Shown here one piece after another: positions 41,630-50,714 of a stretch of DNA of 64,000 nt (the stretch's first letter is position 1; the number at the start of each line of letters is the position of its first letter). The notes beneath the pieces were generated by a model. The model ran no database searches, was not told where the DNA came from, and saw only the letters and a list, made by a program, of their open reading frames with translations. The stretch is from GCA-2731375 sp002731375 (GTDB lineage: Bacteria > Pseudomonadota > Alphaproteobacteria > GCA-2731375): NCBI GenBank assembly GCA_030752605.1, contig JASMDX010000059.1, forward strand, positions 1 through 64,000, read 5' to 3'. The position numbers and the translations under genes are program-made.

Positions 41630-41902
41630 TTATTCGGCGGCGCCCATGGAGTTGACCAGCCGGGTCAGACGGGAAATCCGCCGGGCCGATGCGTTGGCTT
41701 TCAAAATACCTTGTTGGCCGCTGCGTGCCAGGACCGGTTCGGCGGCTTTCAGAGCCGCGACGGCGGCATTCTTATCACCCGCCGCTAAGGCATCCTCGAC
41801 CCGGCGCACATAGGTGCGGACACGGCTGCGCCGTCCGCGGTTGACCACGGTGCGCCGCTCGGCTTGACGGAGGCGTTTTCTTGCTTGTTTCGTATGGGCC
41901 AT
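41630..41902 (-). CDS. rpsT: 30S ribosomal protein S20
   Basis: The 90-residue, strongly basic protein opens MAHTKQARKRLRQAERRTVVNRGRRSRVRTYVR and ends in NASARRISRLTRLVNSM, matching S20, which binds 16S rRNA in the small subunit. It is a single-gene unit upstream of dnaA on the same strand. No strong terminator was seen after it. Confidence 0.97.
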   Translation of the reverse strand: MAHTKQARKRLRQAERRTVVNRGRRSRVRTYVRRVEDALAAGDKNAAVAALKAAEPVLARSGQQGILKANASARRISRLTRLVNSMGAAE

Positions 41903-42014
41903 ATCTGATTGTCTAACTTTTCTATATCCGGTTTTCCCAGCACTTGGGACGCGCGGTTATAGACGCGAGGTAGGACGGGGTCAAGGCCGGCGTCTGTTTA
42001 GCTTTCGGCTGGCT

Positions 42015-42794
42015 TCAGCCATCCTTTCGCGCCTCGTCAGGGGCATAGATCGAACGCCGCCGCCACCACAACAATTCGCCGCGCAGAAAGGCCTGGGCCA
42101 GATCGTTTTTAGGGCCCTCAAAGAATTGCGCGGCGGGGCCCTGCTCCTTCAAGCGGCCCCTGTGCAGGAACAAAATTTCATCCGCCAGGCGGCGGGCCTG
42201 GTGCAGATCATGGGTGGTCATGATGACCTTGGTGCCCTGGGCTGTGGCCTCGCGGATGATGTCTTCGACCAGATGGGTGGCGGCAGGGTCCAGGTTGGCG
42301 CTGGGTTCGTCCAGCAACAGTAATTCCGGGCGCACCGCCCATGCGCGGGCCAGTGCCAGGCGCTGCTGCTCGCCAAATGACAACAGGCGGGCCGGGCGCT
42401 GCGCATAGCGGCTCAAGCCAGCTAGTGCCAGGGCCTCATCGCTCCTCCTCCGCTGCTCCTCTGCCGTCACGCCCTTGATTTTAAGGGCGTAGGCCACGTT
42501 GGCATGGACGGAGCGGCGCAACAGCACGGGCCGTTGCAACACCATGGCTTGATGCTGGCCGCGCAGACCGGGGTCGGTGCCGCCGGCCCAGCTGAGCCGG
42601 CCCTGGTCAGGCTGGATCAGGCCGTGGCACAGTTTCAGCAACAGACTTTTGCCGGCGCCATTAGGGCCGATGATCACGCTGCATCCGGCGCCCGCATCGA
42701 AGCGGCAACTGAAATCCTTGATCACCGGCTTGTCGCCAGCCATGAGCCGGACATCATGCAGTTCCAGGGGCAGGGTTTTTCGCTGGGCATTCAT
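42015..42794 (-). CDS. ABC transporter ATP-binding protein (tungstate/anion-type), orphan
   Basis: The 259-residue ATPase has Walker A GPNGAGKS (43-50), a signature LSFGEQQRLALARAW with Phe in place of the usual Gly, Walker B LLLLDEPSANLD and the H-loop MTTHDLHQARRLAD. Its closest look is to the TupC/phosphate-type importers, whose ATPases have RRSVHANVAYALKIKGV in the same place. No permease or binding-protein gene is adjacent, so its partner must be elsewhere or lost. The substrate call is tentative. Confidence 0.8.
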   Translation of the reverse strand: MNAQRKTLPLELHDVRLMAGDKPVIKDFSCRFDAGAGCSVIIGPNGAGKSLLLKLCHGLIQPDQGRLSWAGGTDPGLRGQHQAMVLQRPVLLRRSVHANVAYALKIKGVTAEEQRRRSDEALALAGLSRYAQRPARLLSFGEQQRLALARAWAVRPELLLLDEPSANLDPAATHLVEDIIREATAQGTKVIMTTHDLHQARRLADEILFLHRGRLKEQGPAAQFFEGPKNDLAQAFLRGELLWWRRRSIYAPDEARKDG

Positions 42795-42902
42795 GGCGCC
42801 TATGTTGCCGTTAAAACGGCGTGAGGTGAAGGGCTACCATTCTGAAAACTGTTGGTTATGCTGGCGGACCTGTAATGAGGAATGTTTGGGGGGAGCGTTT
42901 GG

Positions 42903-43835
42903 ATGAGCACGATTTTGATGGCATCGCAGCAGGATCCGGTGGATTTGTGGCGCGACAGTTTGGCAAAGGAGATGCCGGAGCTGGGGTTTCGCGCCTATCC
43001 CGATGTAGGCGATCCGGGTGATATCGACTATGCCCTAGTCTACTGGGCTCCACACGGCCTGATCGCCAGCCTGCCGAATGTCAGGGCGGTGTTTTCCATC
43101 GCGGCGGGCTGTGATCATGTTCTGGCCGATCCGCAATTGCCCCCCCATCTGCCCATCGTGCGCATGGTGGATGATTATTTGGCCGCGATGATGGCCGAAT
43201 ACGCGCTCTATGGCGTGCTGCATTTTCATCGGGACATGCACTACTACCGCCAGGAACAGCTGGCGGCTAGGTGGAGCCGGGCCTGGCCGCTCTATACCCC
43301 GGACACGGCGGTAGGCATTCTGGGACTGGGCGCCATTGGTGGTGATTGTGCCCGTAAACTTGGTGCCCTGGGATTTCAGGTGCACGGCTGGTCGCGGGGA
43401 CCGAAAAAGATGGACGGCGTTACCTGCCATCACGGCCCGGACGGCTTGCTGGAGATGGCCGGGCAATGCCGCTACTTGGTCTGCGTCCTACCCCTGACGT
43501 CTGAAACCCAAGGCATCATCAATAGCGAACTGATCGCCGCCATGCCCCAGGGCGGCTATATCATCAACATCGCCCGCGGCGGCCATCAGGTCGACGAGGA
43601 CCTGCTGGCGGCCCTGGACAGCGGCCATTTGGGTGGCATTTTCCTCGATGTCTATAATCAGGAGCCCTTGCCCCCCGAACATCCCTATTGGCGGCATGAC
43701 AAAGTCTGGATAACGCCCCATGTAGCGGGGGAATTGGTGCCGCGGTCCTGTGCCAAGTCCGTCGCCGCCAATATCCGCCGCTTTGAGGCGGGCGCGCCGG
43801 TGCCGGATCTGTTTGATAAATCAAGAGGCTATTAG
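42903..43835 (+). CDS. D-2-hydroxyacid dehydrogenase, glyoxylate/hydroxypyruvate reductase A-like
   Basis: The 310-residue NAD(P)-dependent dehydrogenase has VGILGLGAIGGDCARKLGALGF (about 140-161), the substrate Arg in NIARGGHQVDEDLL, the acid Glu in the QEPLPPEHPYW block and the catalytic His in VWITPHVAGE. The short N-terminal domain and WAPHGLIASLPNVRAVFSIAAGCDH are typical of GhrA. The start at 42903 follows GGGGGGAG. It is followed 2 nt later by an ABM-domain gene, suggesting an operon. Confidence 0.9.
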   Translation: MSTILMASQQDPVDLWRDSLAKEMPELGFRAYPDVGDPGDIDYALVYWAPHGLIASLPNVRAVFSIAAGCDHVLADPQLPPHLPIVRMVDDYLAAMMAEYALYGVLHFHRDMHYYRQEQLAARWSRAWPLYTPDTAVGILGLGAIGGDCARKLGALGFQVHGWSRGPKKMDGVTCHHGPDGLLEMAGQCRYLVCVLPLTSETQGIINSELIAAMPQGGYIINIARGGHQVDEDLLAALDSGHLGGIFLDVYNQEPLPPEHPYWRHDKVWITPHVAGELVPRSCAKSVAANIRRFEAGAPVPDLFDKSRGY

Positions 43836-43837
43836 AG

Positions 43838-44137
43838 ATGATCTTAATTTCAGGCTGTTTCCGCTTTGCGCCGGAAAACCGCGCCGCCGCGCTGGCCGCC
43901 GCTTTGGCCATGGCGGCGGAAACCCGCAAGGAAGCGGGCTGCATCACCTATGGCTTTTTCGCCGATGTGGAGGATGAGAACACGTTTCGTATTTTTGAGG
44001 AATGGCAATCCCAGGCACATCTGGACGCTCATTTCCGGACTGCCCATATCGCCCAGTTCCGCGAAACCGTCGGCGCCCTGGACCCGTTGGAGCGTGATGT
44101 CAGCCGTTATGTTGTTGCAGAGATCAGCAAGCTTTAG
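43838..44137 (+). CDS. Antibiotic biosynthesis monooxygenase (ABM)-domain protein, putative quinol monooxygenase
   Basis: The 99-residue protein has the dimeric ferredoxin-like fold of the ABM family. ETRKEAGCITYGFFADVEDENTFRIFEEWQSQAHLDAHF is the central signature, with H/F residues of the cleft, and HIAQFRETV follows. Similar to YgiN, it could act on quinols or reactive carbonyls. It is co-transcribed with the GhrA-like gene. It abuts the convergent thioesterase gene, whose stop begins at the next base. Confidence 0.85.
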   Translation: MILISGCFRFAPENRAAALAAALAMAAETRKEAGCITYGFFADVEDENTFRIFEEWQSQAHLDAHFRTAHIAQFRETVGALDPLERDVSRYVVAEISKL

Positions 44138-44560
44138 CTATTTGCCGCGCCGAAAAATTCGAAACACACCAGATGCAGTGAATACTAATGCGCCGTCCGC
44201 GAAGGCTTCCGCCTCGGCGAAGGCCGTATGCTCGTCCTGGCCCGTGACCCAGGCCGTGCCCTCCAGCCAGGCGCCGGCGTCGACGCTGCCGATCAGATCG
44301 CAAACCATGCGCACCGTGACCCCGCGCATGCCCGTACCCCGCGAGACCGAGGTCGCCAGCAGGCCGTCGGCAAAGGACGACATCATGCCGCCGTGCAGGC
44401 TGCCGTGGACGTTGCAATGGCGGTACTGAACCCGCAGGCCGTGCCAGAACCGCTCCCCCTCCACCTTGTGAAAATAGGGCCCATTGCGGCTCGAATAGGG
44501 ACCACGAGTATGTGATTGTTGAAAGCCCAAGGGCGGATCGGCGGCAAATTCTTTTTCCAT
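44138..44560 (-). CDS. PaaI-type hotdog-fold thioesterase
   Basis: The 140-residue protein has the hotdog signature HGSLHGGMMSSFADGLLATSVSRG (about residues 52-75), which in PaaI-like enzymes includes the catalytic His-Gly-Gly and acidic residue for acyl-CoA hydrolysis, and VTVRMVCDLIGSVDAGAWLEGTA for the central strand. The substrate is not assignable. It is a single leftward gene. Confidence 0.85.
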   Translation of the reverse strand: MEKEFAADPPLGFQQSHTRGPYSSRNGPYFHKVEGERFWHGLRVQYRHCNVHGSLHGGMMSSFADGLLATSVSRGTGMRGVTVRMVCDLIGSVDAGAWLEGTAWVTGQDEHTAFAEAEAFADGALVFTASGVFRIFRRGK

Positions 44561-44629
44561 GTGGCAAGTATATCAAAGGTTCAAGATGATATGCTGGTGC
44601 GAACTTAGTTATCGGAAAGGAAGATCACC

Positions 44630-45526
44630 ATGGCGGGTTCAGAGGAGGGACGTTTGGCGGGTAAGGTTGCCATGATTACGGGTGGCACCTCCGGCATGGG
44701 CGCGGTCACCGCGCAACGCTTTGTGGCCAAAGGTGCGCAGGTGGTCTTGACCGGGCGTTCGGAGGCCCGTGGCCAGGCGCTGGTGGAGGAGATTGGCGCC
44801 AACGCCCGCTTCATCCGGATGGAGGCCAGTGATGAGGAGCAGATCAAAGGGGCCGTTGATTTCACAATCTCTGAATTTGGCCACCTGGATTGCCTGTTCA
44901 ACAATGCCGGCGCGGTAACCCACTCCAGCCGGATCGAGAAAATCACCACCGAACAGTTTGATTATGAAATGGCCGCCCTGGTCGGCGGCGTTCTATTCGC
45001 CATGAAGCACGCTATCCCGATCATGCGGGAGCAGGGCGCTGGCTCGATCATAAACAATGCTTCCACCGCCGGGCATCGCACCGGCCATGGCCCGATACTC
45101 TATTCTATCGCCAAGGCCGCCGTGCTGCATCTGACCCGCGTTGTCGCCATGCAGAATGCCAGTACTTCTATAAGGGTCAATTCCATCTCGCCTGCCTGTG
45201 TCGCCACCCCGGCATTTTCCTTGGGCACCGCCATGACCCAGGAGCAATCCGCCGCCTCCATGCCGATTATTGAACGTGAGCTGTCTAAGATCGTGCCCCT
45301 GGGCCGGGCCGGGGAGTCGGAAGATGTGGCCGCTATGCTGGTGTTCCTGGCCAGTGATGAAAGCCGCTACATCACGGCCCAGGACATCGCCGTGGACGGC
45401 GGCCTGATCGCTGGCTATACACCAATTGAATCCTTGGATAAATTCGGTGGCCTGCATGCTGAACTGACGGTCGAACTGGCCAAAATGAAGGAGACGTCAG
45501 GCTCTAATCCACCAGATATCGGCTGA
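44630..45526 (+). CDS. Short-chain dehydrogenase/reductase
   Basis: The 298-residue SDR has TGGTSGMG (residues 17-24), FNNAGAV near 90, a catalytic Ser/Tyr pair in NNASTAGHRTGHGPILYSIAKAA and the following Lys. INSISPACVATP and YITAQDIAVDGG follow. It extends about 35 residues past the SDR core. The substrate is unknown. Its last 23 bases overlap the convergent small gene at 45504. Confidence 0.88.
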   Translation: MAGSEEGRLAGKVAMITGGTSGMGAVTAQRFVAKGAQVVLTGRSEARGQALVEEIGANARFIRMEASDEEQIKGAVDFTISEFGHLDCLFNNAGAVTHSSRIEKITTEQFDYEMAALVGGVLFAMKHAIPIMREQGAGSIINNASTAGHRTGHGPILYSIAKAAVLHLTRVVAMQNASTSIRVNSISPACVATPAFSLGTAMTQEQSAASMPIIERELSKIVPLGRAGESEDVAAMLVFLASDESRYITAQDIAVDGGLIAGYTPIESLDKFGGLHAELTVELAKMKETSGSNPPDIG

Positions 45527-45695
45527 TGGCGGCGTCGGCGCCGCTGGCTTCTATATGGGGCCAGGCGGCGAGGACTTCCCGGCGCGCCCAGGTCCATATG
45601 ACTTCTGGTGTGCTCTCGCCCGCCTGCCGCGCCGCTGCGATGCCTCGTTCGACGCAGAGCGCCAGGTCGGCTTCGCTGGGTTCGCACATCATCAC
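45504..45695 (-). CDS. Small hypothetical protein
   Basis: The 63-residue frame encodes a soluble-looking, Ala/Glu-rich peptide, CEPSEADLALCVERGIAAARQAG followed by ESTPEVIWTWARREVLAAWP. Its amino-acid composition is protein-like with an amphipathic helix. It begins 11 nt after the acyl-CoA synthetase stop on the same strand, consistent with an operon tail gene. No family was recognised. It overlaps the end of the convergent SDR gene by 23 nt, and could be spurious. Confidence 0.45.
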   Translation of the reverse strand: MMMCEPSEADLALCVERGIAAARQAGESTPEVIWTWARREVLAAWPHIEASGADAAISRYLVD

Positions 45696-45706
45696 GTGAT
45701 CTTTCG

Positions 45707-47260
45707 CTATTCCCGCGCCGGGCCTGGAAACTGTTCCCGCAGGATTCGCTTCAACGGCTTGCCCGTTGGATTGCGGGGAATCTCATCGATAAACGCCGCG
45801 CCCTTGGGCTGCTTGAAGCGGGCCAGCTTGCCGTCGCAATATCGCAGCACATCGGCTTTGCTCAAGCTCTCGTCCTTGCGAACCACGACCGCGAAGGCGC
45901 ATTCCCCCCAACGTTCACTGGGCTGGCCGATCACCGCCACATCCGCCACGCCCGGATGGCCGATCACGACATTCTCCAATTCCGCCGGATAGACGTTCTC
46001 GCCGCCCGAAATGATCATGTCCTTGACCCGGTCGTGAATGGTGATGAAGCCGTCCTCGTCCTGAAAGGCGATGTCGCCGGTATAAAGCCAGCCTTCGCGG
46101 ATCGCCTCGGCCGAGGCCTGCGGATTGTTCCAATAGCCCTTCATGACATGAGCGCCGCTGACCAGTAACTCACCGGGCACGCCGGGGGCGGTGTCATTGC
46201 CATCCCCGTCGACGATGCGCACGGTGGTATGAAAAAACGCCTTGCCGGCGGAGCCGATTCTAACCATGGCATCTTCGGGGCTGAGCACCGTGCCGGGCCC
46301 GCCAGCCTCGGTCAGGCCATAGGCCTGGTGAATTTCTATGCCGATATCCTTGTAACTTTCAATCAGGTTGGTGGGCACTGGCGAGGCGCCGGAGATAATG
46401 GCGCGCAGGTTCGAGGTGTCGTATTCTTCGTGCCCGGGCACCTGCAGCATGAAGTTCAACATGGCCGGCACCGCCAGGGACGAGGTGATCCTCTCCTGCT
46501 CGGTAATTTCCCACATCACCTTGGGGTCGAACTGGCGCAACAGCACCACGGTGCCACCGGTATAGATGGTGAAGATGACCGGCAATAAGGCGCCTACATG
46601 GAACATGGGTAGGGCGATGGAATAGCGGTCCCGAAACCTGACATCGGTGGAGTTGGCGAAGGTGATGACAGCCCAGGTCATGGTGTTGTGTGTGTGCAAC
46701 GCGCCCTTGGGCAGCCCGGTGGTGCCAGAGGTATACATGATGAAGAGATCATCATCCTCGCCAGCATCGCTGTCCGGCGTGTCTTCACCGCCCTGGGCCA
46801 AAAAATCATCATACTCGGTGGCGAACGGGTTGCGCTCGTTACCTTCGCTCAGCTCTATCCAGTGGTGGATATCCGTGCCATTCGATCCCGGGCCCCGGTC
46901 ATGCAGCGCCGCCGCCACCTCGGCGAAATCATTGCCGTAGATCAGGACCGTGGCGCCAGAATCTTTCAGAATATAACTCAATTCGTCAGCCATAAGGCGC
47001 CAGTTGAGGGGGACGATAATAACGCCGATCTTGGCCAGGCCGGCGAAGCTCTCGAAAAACTCAACACTGTTCATCATTAGAATGGCGACCCGGTCGCCTT
47101 TCTTGATGCCCAGCCTAAGCATGGCGTTCGCCACTCTGTTGGCGCGCCGGTCGCTCTGCGCATAAGTCAGCCGCCGGGAGGTCGCGGGATCGTAGAGCGC
47201 TTCCAGATCCGGGTTCGTATGGGCTCGTTTGCCCAGATACGCGCCAATATTGTTGCGCAC
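45707..47260 (-). CDS. AMP-dependent acyl-CoA synthetase
   Basis: This enzyme activates a carboxylic acid to its CoA ester through an acyl-AMP. The 517-residue protein has the P-loop-like A3 motif YTSGTTGLPKGALHTHN (about 170-186), AYGLTEAGGPGT (A5), GWLYTGDIAFQDEDGFITIHDRVKDMI (A7/A8) and the C-terminal lysine region NPTGKPLKRILRE (A10). It resembles fatty-acid or aromatic acid CoA ligases; the chain length is unclear. Translation starts at a GTG at 47258-47260. The broken GFA gene lies 18 nt upstream on the same strand. Confidence 0.92.
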   Translation of the reverse strand: MRNNIGAYLGKRAHTNPDLEALYDPATSRRLTYAQSDRRANRVANAMLRLGIKKGDRVAILMMNSVEFFESFAGLAKIGVIIVPLNWRLMADELSYILKDSGATVLIYGNDFAEVAAALHDRGPGSNGTDIHHWIELSEGNERNPFATEYDDFLAQGGEDTPDSDAGEDDDLFIMYTSGTTGLPKGALHTHNTMTWAVITFANSTDVRFRDRYSIALPMFHVGALLPVIFTIYTGGTVVLLRQFDPKVMWEITEQERITSSLAVPAMLNFMLQVPGHEEYDTSNLRAIISGASPVPTNLIESYKDIGIEIHQAYGLTEAGGPGTVLSPEDAMVRIGSAGKAFFHTTVRIVDGDGNDTAPGVPGELLVSGAHVMKGYWNNPQASAEAIREGWLYTGDIAFQDEDGFITIHDRVKDMIISGGENVYPAELENVVIGHPGVADVAVIGQPSERWGECAFAVVVRKDESLSKADVLRYCDGKLARFKQPKGAAFIDEIPRNPTGKPLKRILREQFPGPARE

Positions 47261-47278
47261 AATGACTACTCCCTGGGA

Positions 47279-47765
47279 CTACTTCATGGACGCGGTCACG
47301 GCCGCGAAACGGGCCAGACTGTCATCCGGCCACACCTTGTCGCGGTCATAATAGACCTCGTGGACGGGAATATCGCCAGGTAAATCCAGCCAGGGCTGTT
47401 TCGAGCGGGCAAAGATGTGCACGTCCGGGATCAGGGCATTTTGCTCATCAAGGGTGCAGGCGCGTACAAAGCAAAAGCCCGGCATATACTCGGTCCAGAC
47501 ATAGGTGCCGCATTGCGGGCAGAAATGCACGCTGTTGTCACGTCCCCCGGTATCGAACTTGAATGATGCGGGGTTGCTCGAGAGCAATTCCACCTTGGCT
47601 TTTTCGATCCAGGCATTGATCACGAACGGTCCGCCGGTCAGGCGTTGGCAATCGGTGCAATGACAGGCATGAACGATCAGTGGTTTGGCCTTTAGCGCAT
47701 AGCGAATGGAGCCGCAGGCGCAGGCCGCCCTCCAGCCTAGTCGTCGCCAGATTGCGTTTTAGCAT
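47279..47765 (-). pseudogene. GFA-family (formaldehyde-activating-enzyme-like zinc) protein with a frameshift
   Basis: The long open part (from 47623) reads INAWIEKAKVELL, HFCPQCGTYVWTEY, ending in the usual GFA C-terminus. The expected zinc-binding N-terminus is present upstream in the same frame as CACGSIRYALKAKP and VHACHCTDCQRLTGGPFV, but no start codon precedes it in that frame. The family start ML...LEGG occurs one base out of frame, beginning at ATG 47763-47765 inside the end of the LLM gene. An extra C near 47724 explains this. Thus the gene needs a one-base correction to encode a full protein, either a real frameshift or a sequence error. An internal start at GTG 47621-47623 would lose half the zinc site. 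Confidence 0.7.
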
Positions 47766-48891
47766 GGCGTTCAATCTCGTGCTCCACCGCCGCCTGGGCA
47801 GCGCCGACGAAGACCTCCCGGTTCTTGTGGCTGTAATTATAAGAGGCCCGGCGTTGATCGTTCTTGCGGTTGAAATGGGGCACCACGTAGCGGGCCATCA
47901 ACTCGAAATGCTCCAACGTGGCCTCGTAGTCGGCCCAGTTATGGGCCAGTTCCAAAAAGACGCCGAAGCCGCCCGAGCCCTCAACCAGTTTTTCAATATG
48001 CCGGATCGCATCGTCGGGATCGCCGATCACTGCCATGCCGCTTTCCGTCAAATATTCATAGGCGTTGTCGATGTCCGCCGGCACGATGGGGAAAGTGGCG
48101 ATATCGCGGAAATATTGCGCCCATTGTTCCAGGCCGTGTTCCACATTTTTTTTCGCCTGCTCCCGGCTGCGCGCCACATGCGCCAGGGTGACCACGCGCC
48201 AGTTTTGCCGATTGACGGTTTTGCCGTTCTCCTTGGCGGTGTCCTCGCATAATTTCCAGTTGGCGGCGTGGGCCGCCAAGGCCTCGTCATTGGTGCCGCC
48301 AATGGACAACATGCCCAGCCCATGCTTGCCCGCCGCAAGCGCGCCGGCGGGAGAGCGGGCACAGGCCACGGCCATCTCCATGCGTGGCCGGGAATAGCAA
48401 GGTAGTTGCATCTGCGCATCGCGCAATTCGAACCAATCAGTTTTCATGCTGACTACTTCGCCGTCCAGCATGGGAACGATGGCGTCTAGGGCCTCGTTCA
48501 TCATGCGGCGCTGGTTGTCCGGATCGATGCCCATGCGAAAGGCATCGCCGACCAGGGCGCCGGGCCCGACGCCAAACATCACCCGGCCCTTGGTCATATG
48601 ATCCAACTGAACCATGCGCCCGGTGTTGGTGAAGGGGTGGTGATAGGGCAGGGACGAGACCCCGGTACCCAGGCGGATCTGCCTGGTTCGCTCGGCCGCC
48701 GCCGCGATGAACAGATCCGGCGCGGCGATGATTTCGTAGCCGCCCGAATGATGCTCGCCGATCCAGGCCTCGTCATAGCCCAGCCGGTCCAGATGCTCGA
48801 CCAGCCCCATATCCCGGTCCAGCGCCGCTGTTGGATCTTCATCCACGGTATGAAACGGCGCCAGAAAAATACCAAAACGCATGTCCTTCAT
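47737..48891 (-). CDS. LLM-class (luciferase-like) flavin-dependent monooxygenase
   Basis: The 384-residue TIM-barrel flavoprotein opens MRFGIFLAPFHTVDEDP and has LGYDEAWIGEHHSGGYEIIAAPDLFIAAAAERT, the classical bacterial-luciferase-like motif, and TKGRVMFGVGPGALVGDAFRMG. Such enzymes use reduced FMN to oxygenate small organic molecules, including limonene, sulfonates and amines; the target here is unknown. It needs a separate flavin reductase. It is divergent from the first mttB gene, so it might belong to the methylamine-related block, but this is only positional. Confidence 0.9.
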   Translation of the reverse strand: MKDMRFGIFLAPFHTVDEDPTAALDRDMGLVEHLDRLGYDEAWIGEHHSGGYEIIAAPDLFIAAAAERTRQIRLGTGVSSLPYHHPFTNTGRMVQLDHMTKGRVMFGVGPGALVGDAFRMGIDPDNQRRMMNEALDAIVPMLDGEVVSMKTDWFELRDAQMQLPCYSRPRMEMAVACARSPAGALAAGKHGLGMLSIGGTNDEALAAHAANWKLCEDTAKENGKTVNRQNWRVVTLAHVARSREQAKKNVEHGLEQWAQYFRDIATFPIVPADIDNAYEYLTESGMAVIGDPDDAIRHIEKLVEGSGGFGVFLELAHNWADYEATLEHFELMARYVVPHFNRKNDQRRASYNYSHKNREVFVGAAQAAVEHEIERHAKTQSGDD

Positions 48892-49099
48892 ACTCCATAC
48901 CCCTATAATCTATTCGATAGGCCCAAGCCGTCATCATAGGCAATTTGCGTTTTGCTTTCATCTATCTATTAGAGGGTGCTATTCTTGGCCTGATCATTCG
49001 GGCCGTCGGCGTTTCGGGCGGGCAAGGACGTTTAACTGCCCCGGTTCTGAGCGAAAGGAGAGCTTTACCCAGCTGACCCGCAGTAGTACGGACACTTGC

Positions 49100-50686
49100 A
49101 TGACTGATGGGAACCGAGACACATCCAAACGCCCAACGGGTCGGCACGGGGGCCGGCGCGGCGGCCGTGAAGCCCGGGTTCGAAAACGCAAGGACCCGAG
49201 GCTCGCGCATTCACCTCAAGGACCTGATGCGGGAGCCTACAAACCGCTGTCGCAAGGCCAACTGGAACAAGTTCTCGACGGTGCCCATCATCTGCTTGAG
49301 ACCATCGGCATGGGCCTTTCCGGCGAGCCGCCCCCCGCCGCCAGGTGGATGCTGGAGAACGGCGCGCGCTTGAGCGAACACGAACGGATCCTGATCCCCC
49401 GCGCCATGGTAGAGGATGCCTTGGCCAAGACACCATCATCGTGGATATTGCATGCCCTTGACCCCGAACGCTCGATCGAGATCGCTCCGGGCCGCCCGCA
49501 TTTCGGCACCGCGGGCGGCGCGGTCATGATCCTGGATGGCGAGAGCGGAAGGTATCGCGAGACGACGTTGCTGGATGTTTACGACATGGCGCGCCTGGTA
49601 GATACGCTGCCCAACATTCATTGGTGTTACCGAACTCCGGTTGCGCGCGATATGGAAACCGCCGAATTGCTGGATATTAACACGGCTTATGCATTGCTGT
49701 GCGGTACCTCCAAGCCAATTGGTCTCTCCTTGAGTTCGGCAGCGAATGTTAGGGCGGTAACGCGGATGTTTGATATCGCCCTTGGCGGCGAGGGGCAATT
49801 CAAACGCACACCGATCGCGCATATGGTTCAGGGCGCTGGCGTGCCGCCGCTGCGGTTTTCCCGTGAACGGTGTCTGATCAAGGAAGAAGTCATTCGGCAA
49901 GGTTTTCCGATCATGGTTGCCTCGGCCCCGCAAGCGGGCGCCACCTCTCCGGCGGCGCTTGCCGGCTCCGTGGTTCAGGCAACGGCCGAAGTTCTGGCCG
50001 GGATCGTTTACGCCAACACCGTATCGTCTGGTTGTCCGCTGACTTTCGCCGCTTGGCCATTCGTCTCCGATCTGCGCACCGGGGCCATGACCGGTGGCTC
50101 GGGCGAACAGGCCGTTCTGATGGCGGCGGCGGCTCAGGTTGCCCGCCACCTCAATATTCCGGCCAGTATCGCCGCCGGCATGACGGATGCGAAACTGCCT
50201 GATGCCCAGTCCGGTTTCGAAAAGGGCATCACCACCACTTTGGCGGGGCACGCGGGTGCGGCGATGATCCACGAATCCGCTGGCATGCACGCCAGTCTTT
50301 TGGGCTGTTCGCTGGAAAGTTTCGTCATCGACGACGATATGCTGGGCAGCGTATTGCGCACCATCGAAGGCATTAATCTCTCCCAATCTGCGCTGTCGTT
50401 CGAGACCATCGCCGATGTCAACATCGATGGTGCCGGCCATTACTTAGGGGAAGCGCAGACCCTGGATTTGATACAATCGGAGTACCGCTATCCGGCTCTG
50501 AGCGATCGCCAATCGATAGTGGAGTGGGAGGAAGATGGCTGCCAAGGCATGGCGGAGCGGGCCAGGGCCTATACGAAACGCATATTGTCAAACCATCACC
50601 CGGTGCATATCTCGGCTGAGACAGACGATAAAATCCGGGCGGCCTTTGATATCCGGCTTTCAAAGGAGGTGATTGGCCGAGGCTGA
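49100..50686 (+). CDS. MttB-family (COG5598) amine:corrinoid methyltransferase, non-pyrrolysine, copy 1
   Basis: The 528-residue protein belongs to the trimethylamine methyltransferase superfamily, TIM barrels that pass a methyl group from an amine to a corrinoid protein. Recognisable blocks are HHLLETIGMGL, GTAGGAVMILDGESGRYRETTLLDVYDMARLVDTLPNIHW, ASAPQAGATSPAALAGSVVQATAEVLAGIVYAN, GSGEQAVLMAAAAQVARHLNIP and HESAGMHASLLGCSLESFVIDDDM. The frame has no internal TAG, so it is the non-Pyl type, like the glycine betaine methyltransferase MtgB. The basic N-terminus (RRGGREARVRKRK) is unusual. Its end converges on the dimethylglycine-dehydrogenase-like gene. Confidence 0.88.
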   Translation: MTDGNRDTSKRPTGRHGGRRGGREARVRKRKDPRLAHSPQGPDAGAYKPLSQGQLEQVLDGAHHLLETIGMGLSGEPPPAARWMLENGARLSEHERILIPRAMVEDALAKTPSSWILHALDPERSIEIAPGRPHFGTAGGAVMILDGESGRYRETTLLDVYDMARLVDTLPNIHWCYRTPVARDMETAELLDINTAYALLCGTSKPIGLSLSSAANVRAVTRMFDIALGGEGQFKRTPIAHMVQGAGVPPLRFSRERCLIKEEVIRQGFPIMVASAPQAGATSPAALAGSVVQATAEVLAGIVYANTVSSGCPLTFAAWPFVSDLRTGAMTGGSGEQAVLMAAAAQVARHLNIPASIAAGMTDAKLPDAQSGFEKGITTTLAGHAGAAMIHESAGMHASLLGCSLESFVIDDDMLGSVLRTIEGINLSQSALSFETIADVNIDGAGHYLGEAQTLDLIQSEYRYPALSDRQSIVEWEEDGCQGMAERARAYTKRILSNHHPVHISAETDDKIRAAFDIRLSKEVIGRG

Positions 50687-50714
50687 GACCCCTTTGGTCA
50701 ACTTTGCCTCAGCG

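Noticed and set aside
50682..50713. GCTGAG/CTCAGC dyad between the convergent mttB copy 1 and the dehydrogenase gene as a bidirectional terminator
   Set aside because: The loop is long (20 nt) and there is no T-tract on either strand, so termination is not supported.
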